Shown in pieces: positions 1 to 9,074 of a stretch of 64,000 bases of DNA. Position numbers and translations under genes: made by a program. This DNA is from Mesorhizobium sp. PAMC28654 (lineage in GTDB: Bacteria > Pseudomonadota > Alphaproteobacteria > Rhizobiales > Rhizobiaceae). The stretch lies in the NCBI RefSeq assembly GCF_020616515.1, contig NZ_CP085135.1, positions 3,224,001-3,288,000 of the forward strand, in the 5' to 3' direction. Numbering within the stretch: position 1 is the first letter of the stretch; each line of letters opens with the position of its first letter. Under the pieces are notes generated by a model. It searched no databases. It had not been told where the DNA came from and saw only the letters and a program-made list of their open reading frames with translations.

Positions 1-1170
1 CACCGTCTCGGTGTCCTGACCCAGCATGGGCGGAGCGGTGAAATCCGCCGTCAATTGCGCGGCAAGGCCCTGCGCCGGACGAACCATGGCGACCGAGCCC
101 AGATGCGGATGCGGCAAGGTCTGGACGAGGCCACGCTCACGCACATTGGGACTGTCGAAGACCTCCGGGATCGACTTCACCACGCCGGCCGGCACGCTGG
201 CCGCCGCACATGCCGCCATCCAGTGGTCGCGCGTCCCAGTCCTGAAGACCGCAGCGAGCTGCGGGATCAATTCCTCGCGGTTGGTGGCGCGAGCGCCTGC
301 CTTGATGAAGCGCGAATCCCCCGCCAGTTGCGGCAGACCGACCACCTTTTCGCACAGCGCCGCGAATTGCCGGTCATTGCCGACGGCCAGCGCGAAACGG
401 CCGTCCGAAGTCTCGAATATCTGATAGGGCACCACCGTCGGATGCGCATTGCCGTAGCGGGCGACCTCGCGGCCGGTGTTGAGGTAGCCGCTGCCGACAT
501 TGATCAGGAGGCTCAGCGCGCAATCGATCAGCGACAGGTCGAGGAACTGGCCCTTGCCGGTCGTCATGCGTTCGTAGAGTGCCGCCAGGATCGACTGCGT
601 CGCGACCATGCCGCAGACCACGTCGGTGATGGCGACGCCAACGCGCATCGGCTCGCCGCCGCTCTCGCCGGTAATCGCCATCAGGCCGCTTTCGGCCTGC
701 ATGACGAAATCATAGCCAGGACGGTTCGCATCGGGGCCGGTCTGGCCGTAGCCGGAGATCGAGCAGTAGATCAGTCGCGGATTGGACGCGCTGAGTTCCT
801 TATAACCAACGCCGAGCCGGTCCGCGGTACCGGCACGGAAATTCTCGACGACGACATCGGCCTTCGCCGCCAGTTCGCGCACGATCGCCAGGCCCTGCGG
901 GCTCTTCATGTCGAGCGCGATGCTCTGCTTGCCGCGATTGGCGGACAGGTAGTAGGTGCTGATGCCCTTGTAGCTCGGCACCGACCACGCCCTGGTGTCG
1001 TCGCCGCCATCGATGTTCTCGATCTTCCAGACCTCGGCGCCGAGATCGGCAAGGCTCATCGTCGCCCACGGGCCGGCGAGAACGCGTGAAAGGTCGAGCA
1101 CCTTGATGCCTTCGAGCGGCAGGCGCTGGCGGCCTGCCACGGCGGCATCGACGGGACAGTCTTCAGTCAC
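1..1170 (-). CDS. CaiB/BaiF (class III) CoA-transferase, C-terminus cut off by window edge
   Basis: The product should move CoA between a carboxylic acid and an acyl-CoA donor in the cytoplasm. The 390 in-window residues start with a hydrophobic leader into '[20 protein letters not shown]', the usual opening of this family, followed by 'GAEVWKIE', '[18 protein letters not shown]', '[12 protein letters not shown]', '[12 protein letters not shown]' and '[13 protein letters not shown]', all typical family blocks in the usual order. I chose the GTG at 1170 because GAAGGA lies 8 bases upstream. The frame is open to base 1, so the last residues are missing. It follows the ABC transporter by 38 bases on the same strand and is probably its last or later gene, suggesting that the imported compound is activated as a CoA ester. 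The acid substrate is not readable from sequence. Confidence 0.9.
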   Translation of the reverse strand, partial: MTEDCPVDAAVAGRQRLPLEGIKVLDLSRVLAGPWATMSLADLGAEVWKIENIDGGDDTRAWSVPSYKGISTYYLSANRGKQSIALDMKSPQGLAIVRELAAKADVVVENFRAGTADRLGVGYKELSASNPRLIYCSISGYGQTGPDANRPGYDFVMQAESGLMAITGESGGEPMRVGVAITDVVCGMVATQSILAALYERMTTGKGQFLDLSLIDCALSLLINVGSGYLNTGREVARYGNAHPTVVPYQIFETSDGRFALAVGNDRQFAALCEKVVGLPQLAGDSRFIKAGARATNREELIPQLAAVFRTGTRDHWMAACAAASVPAGVVKSIPEVFDSPNVRERGLVQTLPHPHLGSVAMVRPAQGLAAQLTADFTAPPMLGQDTETV

Positions 1171-1208
1171 AATCAAATTCCTTCGCGGGTCATTGCGGAA
1201 GTTGCCTG

Positions 1209-2246
1209 TCAGGCGGCGCTGAAGGCGTTCACCGGTTCGGGGAAATGACAGGCGACACGGTGCGCGCCGCCAGCGGGGTCGAGCGGCGGTTCGACGGAGG
1301 CGCAGATCGCCTGCGCCTTGAAGCAGCGTGTGCGGAAGCGGCAGCCGGAGGGCGGATTGAGCGGGCTCGGCACGTCGCCGGTCAGCACGATCCGCTGTCG
1401 CTTGCGCTCTTTTTCGGGATTGGCCAGCGGCACGGCCGACAGAAGCGCCTGGGTGTAGGGATGCAACGCCTTGGCGTAGAGCTCGCCCGCCGGCGCGATC
1501 TCGACGATCTTGCCGAGATACATCACCGCGACATGGTGCGAGATGTGGCGCACGACCGAAAGATCGTGCGCGATGAACAGATAGGATGTGCCAAAGGACT
1601 GCTGGATATCCTTGAGCAGGTTGAGCACGCCGGCCTGCACGGAGACGTCGAGCGCCGATACCGGCTCGTCGAGGATCACCACTTTCGGGTTGAGAGCGAG
1701 CGCGCGGGCGATGACGACGCGCTGGCGCTGGCCGCCGGAAAGCTCGTGCGGATAGCGCCTGCCGTGCTCGGGATTGAGCCGCACCAGTTCGAGCAGTTCG
1801 GCGACGCGCGCGCGGCGGTCGGCCGACGACATGTCGCTCATGCGCAGCGGCTCGGCGATGTTGTCGGCAATGCGCATGCGCGGATGCAGCGAACCGTAGG
1901 GGTCCTGGAAGACTAGCTGGATATAGCGCCGCATCAGGCGCATGTCCTCGTGATTGAGCGCCAAAAGGTTCTGGCCACGGAACCAGCTTTCGCCGCTGGT
2001 CGGCTCGATCAATCGCATCAGGCAGCGCCCGAGGGTCGACTTGCCGCAACCGGATTCGCCGACAAGGCCCAGTGTCTCTCCTGGCGCGAGGTCGAACGAG
2101 ACATCGGCGACGGCGCGCACCTGGGCGACCGCGCGATCGAAGATAAGGCCGCCGCGAACCGGAAAATCCTTGACGAGATGGCGAACCGACAGCGCGGGCG
2201 CCTGCGCCGGCACCGCTTCGGTCTTGTGTTCTGCTGCCGCGTTCAT
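1209..2246 (-). CDS. Dipeptide/oligopeptide-type ABC transporter ATPase (DppF/OppF-like)
   Basis: This is the second ATPase of a peptide/nickel-class importer and powers uptake at the inner membrane. Of 345 residues, Walker A (GESGCGKS) is near 63-70, the signature LSGGQRQR near 169-176 and Walker B ILDEP near 191-195. The C-terminus carries the oligopeptide/dipeptide transporter extension ([12 protein letters not shown] and a cysteine-containing GCRFRTRC segment). The ATG start overlaps the stop of the preceding ATPase gene as ATGA, showing translational coupling. The length matches DppF. It belongs to the permease-permease-ATPase-ATPase run that starts at 5178. No binding-protein gene is in the window, so it may lie beyond the left edge. 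Peptide is the family default, but many rhizobial members of this class carry sugars, opines or other solutes. Confidence 0.95.
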   Translation of the reverse strand: MNAAAEHKTEAVPAQAPALSVRHLVKDFPVRGGLIFDRAVAQVRAVADVSFDLAPGETLGLVGESGCGKSTLGRCLMRLIEPTSGESWFRGQNLLALNHEDMRLMRRYIQLVFQDPYGSLHPRMRIADNIAEPLRMSDMSSADRRARVAELLELVRLNPEHGRRYPHELSGGQRQRVVIARALALNPKVVILDEPVSALDVSVQAGVLNLLKDIQQSFGTSYLFIAHDLSVVRHISHHVAVMYLGKIVEIAPAGELYAKALHPYTQALLSAVPLANPEKERKRQRIVLTGDVPSPLNPPSGCRFRTRCFKAQAICASVEPPLDPAGGAHRVACHFPEPVNAFSAA

Positions 2247-3319
2247 GGGACCACGCTTCCGGTATCCATGCCCGCCGCCGCCAGCGAAGCGCTATGGAAC
2301 GGCGGCAAGGTCGTCGCGAAATGACAGGCGGAGAACCTGCCACCAATATCGAGCAGCGGTGGGTCCTCGGTCCGGCAGCGTCCCTCGGAATAGATGCAGC
2401 GCGGGTGAAAGGCGCAACCGCCCGGCAAGCGGCCGAGCGCCGGCGGGGAGCCTTCGATCGAAAACAGCCGCTCGCGGCTTTCCTCCAGATTGGGGATCGA
2501 GGCGATGAGACCGCGCGTATAGGGGTGGCGCGGGTCGGCGAACAGTTCCGACACCGTCGCCTGCTCGACGACGCGGCCGGAATAGACGACCGCGACGCGG
2601 TCTGCATGGCCAGCGACGACGCCGAGATCGTGGGTGATCAGCACAAGGCCGAGGCCGAGCCGCTCCTGCAGCGAGCGCAACACGGCCAGGATCTGCGCCT
2701 GCACCGTGACGTCGAGTGCTGTCGTCGGTTCGTCGGCGATCAACAGGTCCGGGTCGTTGGCGACGGCCATGGCGATGACCGCGCGCTGGCGCATGCCACC
2801 GGAGAATTCATGCGGATACTGGTTGACCCGGCGCTCCGGCTGCGGGATCGCCACAAGGGCGAGCAGTTCGACGGCGCGCGCCATGGCCTGCTTGCGCGTT
2901 ACCCGCTGATGCAGCCTGACCGCTTCGGCGATCTGCGCGCCGACGGTCATCACCGGGTTCAGCGAGGACAGCGGATCCTGGAAGATCATGGCGATACGCG
3001 CGCCCCTGATCTTGCGCATCTCGCGCGACGACTTGCCGACCAGCTCGTCGCCGTTGAAGCGCACGGAGCCGGTGACCACGGCATTCTTCGACGTCAGGCC
3101 CAGAGCGGCAAGCATGCCCACCGACTTGCCCGAACCGGATTCGCCAACGATGCCGAGAACCTCGCCCTTGGCCACGTCGAGATCGATGCCGCGCACCGCC
3201 TCGAACTGGTTGCCCGCGCGCCGGAACCCGACCCGCAGGCCCCGAATGGACAAAAGCGGTGGTTGTTCGGCCGTCCCATTGGCGGGCGCCTTGCCCGCTG
3301 AAAGCTGTTGTACGCTCAT
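2243..3319 (-). CDS. Dipeptide/oligopeptide-type ABC transporter ATPase (DppD/OppD-like)
   Basis: The first ATPase of the same importer has 358 residues. Walker A GESGSGKS is near 59-66, the Q-loop sits in [12 protein letters not shown], the signature is FSGGMRQR near 172-179 and Walker B is [12 protein letters not shown]. The C-terminal oligopeptide extension with [13 protein letters not shown] and a cysteine pair ([15 protein letters not shown]) is present. The signature begins with F instead of L, which is common in DppD-type subunits. The start lies 3 bases after the upstream permease stop and the end overlaps the DppF-like gene by 4 bases, so these genes are one transcript. It pairs with the 1209-2246 product as a heterodimeric ATPase. 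Confidence 0.95.
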   Translation of the reverse strand: MSVQQLSAGKAPANGTAEQPPLLSIRGLRVGFRRAGNQFEAVRGIDLDVAKGEVLGIVGESGSGKSVGMLAALGLTSKNAVVTGSVRFNGDELVGKSSREMRKIRGARIAMIFQDPLSSLNPVMTVGAQIAEAVRLHQRVTRKQAMARAVELLALVAIPQPERRVNQYPHEFSGGMRQRAVIAMAVANDPDLLIADEPTTALDVTVQAQILAVLRSLQERLGLGLVLITHDLGVVAGHADRVAVVYSGRVVEQATVSELFADPRHPYTRGLIASIPNLEESRERLFSIEGSPPALGRLPGGCAFHPRCIYSEGRCRTEDPPLLDIGGRFSACHFATTLPPFHSASLAAAGMDTGSVVP

Positions 3320-3322
3320 CGT

Positions 3323-4165
3323 CTAGTCCGACCTCGGATCGAGAAAGTCGCGCAAGCCGTCACCGATGAAGTTGAAGCCGAGCACGATGGTGAGGATGGC
3401 GACGCCGGGGCCGAAGGCGATCCACCATTGATAGAAATGGACGGCACCATCGGAGATCATCGATCCCCATTCGGGCGTCGGTGGCGTGGCCCCAAGGCCA
3501 ATGAAGCTCAACGATGCGGCAAGCAGCACGACCTGGCCTAGGTCCATCGTCGCGCTGATCAGGACTGGGGTCCAGCAGAGCGGCAGAATGTGTTTGAAGA
3601 GTACGCGATGCGGCCGGGCGCCAGCCGCGATAGCCGCCTCGACATGCTCACGCTCCTTCACTTCCAGAACCTGCGCGCGCATCAGCCGGGCGTAGACCGG
3701 CCACCAGACAAGCACCATGGCGATGGCTGCGTTGCCAAGGCCGGGACCCAGCGACGCCGCCACGGCCATGGCCAGCAGCATCGGCGGGAAGGACAAGGTC
3801 ACGTCGACCAGCCGCATGATCACCGCACCTGTCAGGCCGCCGACGAAGCCGGAAATCGCACCGAGCAGCGAACCGATGACCACGGCCGAGACGACGACCA
3901 GAACCGCGATCGGCAGCGAATGCGCCGCCCCGTGCAAGGTGCGGGCCAGCACATCGCGACCGAGCGCATCCGTGCCCAGCCAATGCGCCCAGCTTGGCGG
4001 CTGCAGGCGGCGCGCGACCATTTCCAGCGGATCGAACTGCACGACGAGATTGGCGAACACGGTCATGAACAGCCAGAACAGGATGACCACCGTGCCGATG
4101 ACCAACGGCGCGGTCAGCCATTCAGGGATAGCGGCGGAACGGGATTTTGTTACGACCGCGGACAT
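3323..4165 (-). CDS. Dipeptide/oligopeptide-type ABC transporter permease (DppC-like)
   Basis: This 280-residue inner-membrane permease has an N-terminal membrane anchor (VIGTVVILFWLFMTVFANL), the DppC-type segment HWLGTDALGRDVLART, and the cytoplasmic EAA loop near the C-terminal third (EHVEAAIAAGARPHRVLFKHILP), which contacts the ATPases. About six hydrophobic stretches are visible. Its start codon overlaps the stop of the DppB-like gene by one base (both touch 4165). With the DppB-like protein it forms the translocation pore. The family call is secure; the substrate is not readable. Confidence 0.94.
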   Translation of the reverse strand: MSAVVTKSRSAAIPEWLTAPLVIGTVVILFWLFMTVFANLVVQFDPLEMVARRLQPPSWAHWLGTDALGRDVLARTLHGAAHSLPIAVLVVVSAVVIGSLLGAISGFVGGLTGAVIMRLVDVTLSFPPMLLAMAVAASLGPGLGNAAIAMVLVWWPVYARLMRAQVLEVKEREHVEAAIAAGARPHRVLFKHILPLCWTPVLISATMDLGQVVLLAASLSFIGLGATPPTPEWGSMISDGAVHFYQWWIAFGPGVAILTIVLGFNFIGDGLRDFLDPRSD

Positions 4166-5178
4166 CAGCTCAATCTCACGCGCGGGTTGGCCACGACATA
4201 GAGTATGTCGGTGATGAGGTTGGTGACGAGGAAAGCCAGGCCGCCAACGATGGTGACGCCGATGATGGCGGGGAAATCGAGCGCGCGCGCCGCCTCGACG
4301 GCATAGGAGCCCATGCCCGGCCAGGAGAAGATCGTCTCGGTCAGCACCGCGCCGGTGATCAGGTAGGCGAAGGAATAGCCGATGACCGTCAGCGTCGGCA
4401 CCATGGTGTTACGCAGTGCGTGCACGATGACGACGCGGAACTCACCCGCGCCCTTGGCGCGCGCGGTAAGCACGAACTCCCGGCTCATCACATCCAGCAT
4501 GTTGGCGCGCACCAGCCGCGATATGGTTCCCGACACCGTCCAGCCAAGCACGAAAGCCGGCAGCAGCAGATGCCAGAGCGCATCCTTGAACACGGTGAAA
4601 TTGCCGGCCAGCAGCGAATCGATGGTCAGGAAGCCGGTGATGCCGGGCGGCAATGCCAGGCGAGCATCGACCCTGCCCGGCCCCGGCAGCCAGTTCAGCA
4701 TGACGGAGAAGATGAACAGCAGGCCAAGTCCCGACCAGAAAACTGGAAGCGACGACCCGAACAGGGCGAAGAGCCGGGCGCCGTGATCGATTAGGCTGTT
4801 GCGGAAATAGGCAGCCAGAACGCCCAGCACGATGCCGAGCGTGGTGCCGAAGATCATCGCGGCGAAGACGAGTTCGAGCGTCGCGGGCAAGCGATAGAGA
4901 ATGTCGGTGCCGACATTGCGCTTGGTGATGAACGATGTGCCGAGGTCGCCGCTCAGCAGATTGCCAAGATATATCATATAGCGTTCCGGCAGCGGACGAT
5001 CGAGGCCCCAGCGGGCCTTTGCGGCGGCGACCACTTCGGGATTGCTCATCTGCTGTTCGGCGACAATGGCGGTCAGCGGATCGCCCTTGGTCACCGTGGT
5101 GATCAGGAAGGCGATGGTGACGATGCCGAGCACCAGAAACGGCATTGCGATAAGCCGGCGCAAAATATAGCGGGACAC
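4165..5178 (-). CDS. Dipeptide/oligopeptide-type ABC transporter permease (DppB-like)
   Basis: The first gene of the transporter operon encodes the DppB-type permease. I take the GTG at 5178 (protein begins VSRYILRRLIAMPFLVLG, 337 residues) over the longer ATG frame from 5250: the family starts just before the first membrane helix, GAAGG precedes the GTG, and the extra residues look unrelated. The EAA-type loop (FVLTARAKGAGEFRVVIVHALRN) is near the middle of the C-terminal half, and six membrane segments can be counted. The promoter must lie in the 105-base space to the divergent IclR gene, which also contains a perfect inverted repeat (5249-5281). Confidence 0.93.
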   Translation of the reverse strand: MSRYILRRLIAMPFLVLGIVTIAFLITTVTKGDPLTAIVAEQQMSNPEVVAAAKARWGLDRPLPERYMIYLGNLLSGDLGTSFITKRNVGTDILYRLPATLELVFAAMIFGTTLGIVLGVLAAYFRNSLIDHGARLFALFGSSLPVFWSGLGLLFIFSVMLNWLPGPGRVDARLALPPGITGFLTIDSLLAGNFTVFKDALWHLLLPAFVLGWTVSGTISRLVRANMLDVMSREFVLTARAKGAGEFRVVIVHALRNTMVPTLTVIGYSFAYLITGAVLTETIFSWPGMGSYAVEAARALDFPAIIGVTIVGGLAFLVTNLITDILYVVANPRVRLS

Positions 5179-5248
5179 GTGGCTACCTTCACAAGGATGG
5201 GCTTCGTAAGATGGCACAAGGCACAGGCAGATGCCATCGATGGGGAGC

Positions 5249-5281
5249 ATATTGACAGTCTGGGAAAGCCCCTGTCAATAT
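5249..5281. promoter_or_regulatory. Perfect 10-bp inverted repeat between the dpp-like operon and the IclR gene (probable operator)
   Basis: ATATTGACAG (5249-5258) and CTGTCAATAT (5272-5281) are exact reverse complements around a 13-base spacer. The element sits in the divergent promoter region, immediately before the first possible start of the IclR gene and about 70 bases from the permease start. A dyad here is what an autoregulating IclR repressor would use. Assignment to that regulator is inference from position. Confidence 0.6.
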
Positions 5282-5283
5282 AA

Positions 5284-6175
5284 ATGGAATTTAATTTCAT
5301 TTTTGATCATACTGTGCCGGCAGCACCGGCCCGACAGGCGAACACCCCCGCCAGAAAGATCCGCAGCGTGCGCAAGCGAGCGACCAGGGACGAGACGGAG
5401 CTCGACGGCGAAGGCACGCAGCTTTCCTCGTCGCTGGTGCGCGGACTGGGCATCTTGCGTGCCTTCCGGCCGGGCGACGTTTCGCTTGGCAACCAGGATA
5501 TCATCGCACGCACCGGCCTGCCTAAAGCCACGGTATCGCGGATCACCTATACGCTGAGCGCGCTCGGCTACCTCCTATACGACAAGGATCTCGGCCGCTA
5601 CAGCCTGGGACCGGCGACAGTGGCGCTCGGCTATTCGGCGCTGAGTTCCAGCGCGGTCGTGCATCTGGCACGGCCGCTGATGCAGCCGCTGGCTGACCTG
5701 ACCGGAGCCGCTGTGGCGATAGGCACGCGCGACGGCCTCAATGGTCTATCTGGCCAATTGCCGCTCCGAGAGCCTTGTCACGCTGCGGCTCAATCCGGGC
5801 TCGTACCTACCTATATGGAAGACCTCGATGGGGCTGGCCTACACGGCAGGACTCTTGGACGAGGAGCGCGCCAACCTCGTACGGGCGCTGCAAGAAGCGG
5901 AACCCGACAAGGCGGCAATGATCACGGCGGCGATCGATGAAGCGATCGCCCAATATGCACGGCTTGGCTATGTCACGTCATTCGGCGCCTGGCACAGCTA
6001 CATCCATGCGGTCGGCGTGCCCTTCCGTCCGCGCGATGGTTCGCCATTGGTCGCCATCACCTGTGGCGGCATCGGCGAGATCATCACCGAGGAACGCGCG
6101 CATGCCGAGATCGGACCGGCACTGGTGGCCATGGTAAAAGCACTGGGCGACCAGCTCGAGGGGAACGCGATCTAG
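5284..6175 (+). pseudogene. IclR-family transcriptional regulator, interrupted by a frameshift
   Basis: The first frame (5284 to about 5740) encodes the IclR winged helix (SSLVRGLGILRAF, then LPKATVSRITYTLSALGYLL) and the start of the effector domain up to GTRDGL. The rest of the effector domain continues one frame over from 5741 (MVYLANCRSESLVTLR through to ALVAMVKALGDQL, stop at 6173-6175). The two halves join exactly where intact relatives read straight through, so one base is extra or two are missing near 5730-5742. Corrected, the protein would be about 296 residues, a normal IclR length given a long N-terminal tail; a GTG at 5368 is an alternative start. It is divergent from the transporter genes and would be their regulator. 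The break may be real or a sequencing error. Confidence 0.85.
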
Positions 6176-6295
6176 GTCCGGCCTCGAAAGCGCCATTGGC
6201 AAAGCCAAGCCAACTACAAATCGGCGTGACCAGGCAACGAATACACCATGGCCGGCGTATAGTTAGCCAACGCATGCCAAATTCGGATACCGCCC

Positions 6296-7741
6296 ATGGA
6301 CGCCATTTTTCGCTGCGATCTCCGCGGCCGGGGCGAGGACTTTCCGCACTTCTGGGAACACACGGTCGGCAGCGGCCACGCGACGCTCGCGCTGCGCGCC
6401 GACTGGCAGGCGCAGATGCGCCGCGCGCATGATGAACTCGGCTTTCGCCATGTCCGCTTCCATGGGTTGCTCGATGACGACATGGGCACGCTCATCGACC
6501 AGGACGACCGGCCGCTCTACTCCTTTTTCAACGCCGACCAGATTTTTGATTTCCTGCTATCGATCGGCATGCGCCCGTTCGTCGAACTGAGCTTCATGCC
6601 GACCATGCTGTCGTCCAGCGGCCAGATCATCTTCCACTACCGCGCCAATGTCAGCGCGCCCAGGGACTATGACCAGTGGTCGACGCTGATCTCGAAACTT
6701 GCAGCCCATTGGGTCGACCGCTACGGCCTGGAGGAAGTGCGCCAGTGGTTCTTCGAGGTCTGGAACGAACCCAACCTCCAAGCGTTCGGCAGCGGCAGGC
6801 AGGAGGACTATTTCAAGCTCTATGCGTACACCGCAAGAGCCATCAAATCCGTGGACGGGCAATTGAAAGTCGGCGGCCCGGCGACCGCCGCCAACGCCTG
6901 GATCGAGGATTTCGCAGCCTTCTGCACGAGTAACGACCTGCCGGTGGATTTTATCAGCACCCATCACTATCCGACCGACGCCTTCGGCCAGCCTGGAGAT
7001 GACACTGAAACCCAGCTGTCGAAGAGCACTCGAAGCGCGCTGCGCGACGAGGCGCGAATTGCACGCGGCCAAGCGGGTGGGCGGCCGCTCTACTACACCG
7101 AATGGTGCACGTCCTCCAATCCGCGCGACCCCATGCATGACCAGCCCTATGCCGCCGCCTTCATCGTCAAGACGGTGATGGAGGCGCGCGGGCTGGTCCA
7201 GGGCTACAGCTACTGGACCTTTTCCGACATTTTCGAGGAGAACTATTTTCCTTCCCAACCATTCCATGGCGGTTTCGGCCTGATGAACCTTCACGGCATC
7301 GCCAAACCGGCCTACCGTGCGTTCGAACTGCTGCACGGGCTGGGAACGGAGATTCTGCAGATGGAGGGCAATCATCCGACGGTCGACGCCTGGAGCGTGC
7401 GCGACGGCCATTCGATGACCGTCCTGGTCTCGAACTTCGCGTTGCCGCGCCACACGATCAAGGACGAGACCGTGCATGTCGAACTGCTCAATGCGCCGGT
7501 GCCGGCGATAGCGACAATCCGGCGGATCGACGATGGCAATGCCAACGCCAGGGCGCTCTGGGAGACGATGGGAAGCCCGGACTATCTCAGCCCGGCAATG
7601 GCCGATGACCTCCACACCGCCTCGGCAATGCGGGCAGAGCACTTACCTGTCTTCTGGAGTGGCCGCGGCCTCGAATTCGACGTGACCGTTCCGCCGCTGG
7701 GGATCGCGGTGATCACGCTGGAGTTTGCTTCACTTGCTTGA
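6296..7741 (+). CDS. GH39-type glycoside hydrolase (beta-xylosidase-like)
   Basis: A 481-residue TIM-barrel glycosidase of the retaining 4/7 superfamily. The acid/base glutamate is in FFEVWNEPN (E158) and the likely nucleophile in LYYTEW (E269), with HHYPTD between them, the layout of GH39 beta-xylosidases and alpha-L-iduronidases. There is no signal peptide, so it is probably cytoplasmic and acts on imported oligosaccharide fragments. The C-terminal 120 residues form a beta-rich segment, as usual for GH39. The next gene overlaps its end, so the two enzymes are co-translated. Exact sugar specificity cannot be told from sequence. Confidence 0.88.
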   Translation: MDAIFRCDLRGRGEDFPHFWEHTVGSGHATLALRADWQAQMRRAHDELGFRHVRFHGLLDDDMGTLIDQDDRPLYSFFNADQIFDFLLSIGMRPFVELSFMPTMLSSSGQIIFHYRANVSAPRDYDQWSTLISKLAAHWVDRYGLEEVRQWFFEVWNEPNLQAFGSGRQEDYFKLYAYTARAIKSVDGQLKVGGPATAANAWIEDFAAFCTSNDLPVDFISTHHYPTDAFGQPGDDTETQLSKSTRSALRDEARIARGQAGGRPLYYTEWCTSSNPRDPMHDQPYAAAFIVKTVMEARGLVQGYSYWTFSDIFEENYFPSQPFHGGFGLMNLHGIAKPAYRAFELLHGLGTEILQMEGNHPTVDAWSVRDGHSMTVLVSNFALPRHTIKDETVHVELLNAPVPAIATIRRIDDGNANARALWETMGSPDYLSPAMADDLHTASAMRAEHLPVFWSGRGLEFDVTVPPLGIAVITLEFASLA

Positions 7742-9074
7742 GGGTTCGCCTGCCGCACTGTCCGACGAAGAGCTGCTGGACCGTCTCCAGCGCGCGGCCT
7801 TCGACTATTTCCTGGAGAATGTGAACCCGGAAAACGGGCTGGTCGCCGACACGTCGCGGCCCAATTCGCCGGCAAGCATCGCCGTCGTCGGCTTCGCGCT
7901 GTCCTGCTATCCGATCGGCGTCGAGCGCGGCTGGATGACGCGCGCCGAGGCCGTGGAGCTGACCCTTGCCGCGCTGCGCTTCTTCCGCAACAGCGAGCAA
8001 GGTAATGGCGACGATGTTACCGGCCACAAGGGTTTCTACTACCACTTCCTCGACATGCGGACCGGCCAGCGCGTCTGGCGCTGCGAACTGTCGATGGTGG
8101 ACACGGCCCTGCTGATCGCTGGCGTGCTCGTGGCGGCCACCTATTTTTCGGAAAACAATGACGACGAGCGCGAAATCCGGGAACTGGCCGAGGCGCTGTA
8201 CAAACGTGTCGACTGGCGCTGGGCACAGGGCAGCACGCCCACCTTGCGACAGGGCTGGAAGCCGAAGAGCGGCTTTCTCCACTATGGCTGGGAAGGCTAC
8301 AACGAAGCGACGATCCTCTATGTCCTGTCCATGGCCTCGCCGGACAGTCCGACCTCGGACGACAGCTATGCCGGCTGGACGGCGACCTACCAATGGGAAA
8401 ACATCTACGGCTACGACGTGCTCTATGGCGGCCCGTTGTTCATGCACCAGTTCTCGCATGCCTGGATTGATTTCGCCGGCATCCGCGACGCTTTCATGCG
8501 CGAGAAAAACTCCGACTATTTCGAGAACAGCCGCCGCTCGACCTATCTTCACCGCGACTATGCGCGGCACAATCCCTATGACTATGGCGGCTATAGCGAC
8601 AATTTGTGGGGACTTTCCGCAGGGGATGGGCCGGGCGGCTTTCGGGCGAGTGTCGAGCGACGGCCTCACAGATTTTCTGGTTATGCCGCGCGTGGCGCGC
8701 CCTTTGGACCGGATGACGGAACGATCGCGCCATGGTCCTATCCGGCGTCGCTGCCTTTCGCGCCTGAAATCTGCCTGCCGGCGCTGCGCCATCTTTTGGA
8801 TCGCTACCCCGGCGTGGTCAGCAATTTCCGGCTGCCGAGCGGTTTCAACCCGACCTTGGCGAACCGGCGAAAATTCGGCAGGGATGGCTGGGTCTCGGAG
8901 GGGCACTATGGGCTGGACCAGGGCATCACCGTGATGATGATCGAAAACCACCGTTCGCGGCTGCTCTGGACGTTGATGCGGTCAAACCAGCACATCCGTC
9001 GCGGCCTGCTCAAGGCGGGTTTCACGGGCGGCTGGCTGGCGCGGCCCTCGGGGGATGGCAGCGATGTCGCGTGA
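7734..9074 (+). CDS. Glucoamylase-like protein (PF10091 / GH144-type)
   Basis: About 446 residues with the family's markers in order: an N-terminal LSDEELLDRLQRAAFDYFLE helix, NGLVADTS, GFYYHFLDMRTG, the SMVDTALL segment, WKPKSGFLHYGWEGYNEA, HQFSHAWIDF, DNLWGLSAGDGPGGF, and the PYGPDDGT-like PFGPDDGTIAPWSYPASLPFAPE block. This alpha/alpha-barrel family includes endo-beta-1,2-glucanases and the C-terminal part of cyclic beta-1,2-glucan synthases, so a role on beta-1,2-glucan is a reasonable guess in a rhizobium. It starts at a TTG inside the end of the GH39 gene (7734; 7725 is also in frame), with GGAG ten bases upstream. No signal peptide is seen. Confidence 0.85.
   Translation: MLEGSPAALSDEELLDRLQRAAFDYFLENVNPENGLVADTSRPNSPASIAVVGFALSCYPIGVERGWMTRAEAVELTLAALRFFRNSEQGNGDDVTGHKGFYYHFLDMRTGQRVWRCELSMVDTALLIAGVLVAATYFSENNDDEREIRELAEALYKRVDWRWAQGSTPTLRQGWKPKSGFLHYGWEGYNEATILYVLSMASPDSPTSDDSYAGWTATYQWENIYGYDVLYGGPLFMHQFSHAWIDFAGIRDAFMREKNSDYFENSRRSTYLHRDYARHNPYDYGGYSDNLWGLSAGDGPGGFRASVERRPHRFSGYAARGAPFGPDDGTIAPWSYPASLPFAPEICLPALRHLLDRYPGVVSNFRLPSGFNPTLANRRKFGRDGWVSEGHYGLDQGITVMMIENHRSRLLWTLMRSNQHIRRGLLKAGFTGGWLARPSGDGSDVA

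Noticed and set aside
55..1089. A 344-codon plus-strand frame at the left edge
   Set aside because: The opposite strand encodes an intact CoA-transferase in phase through the same bases.
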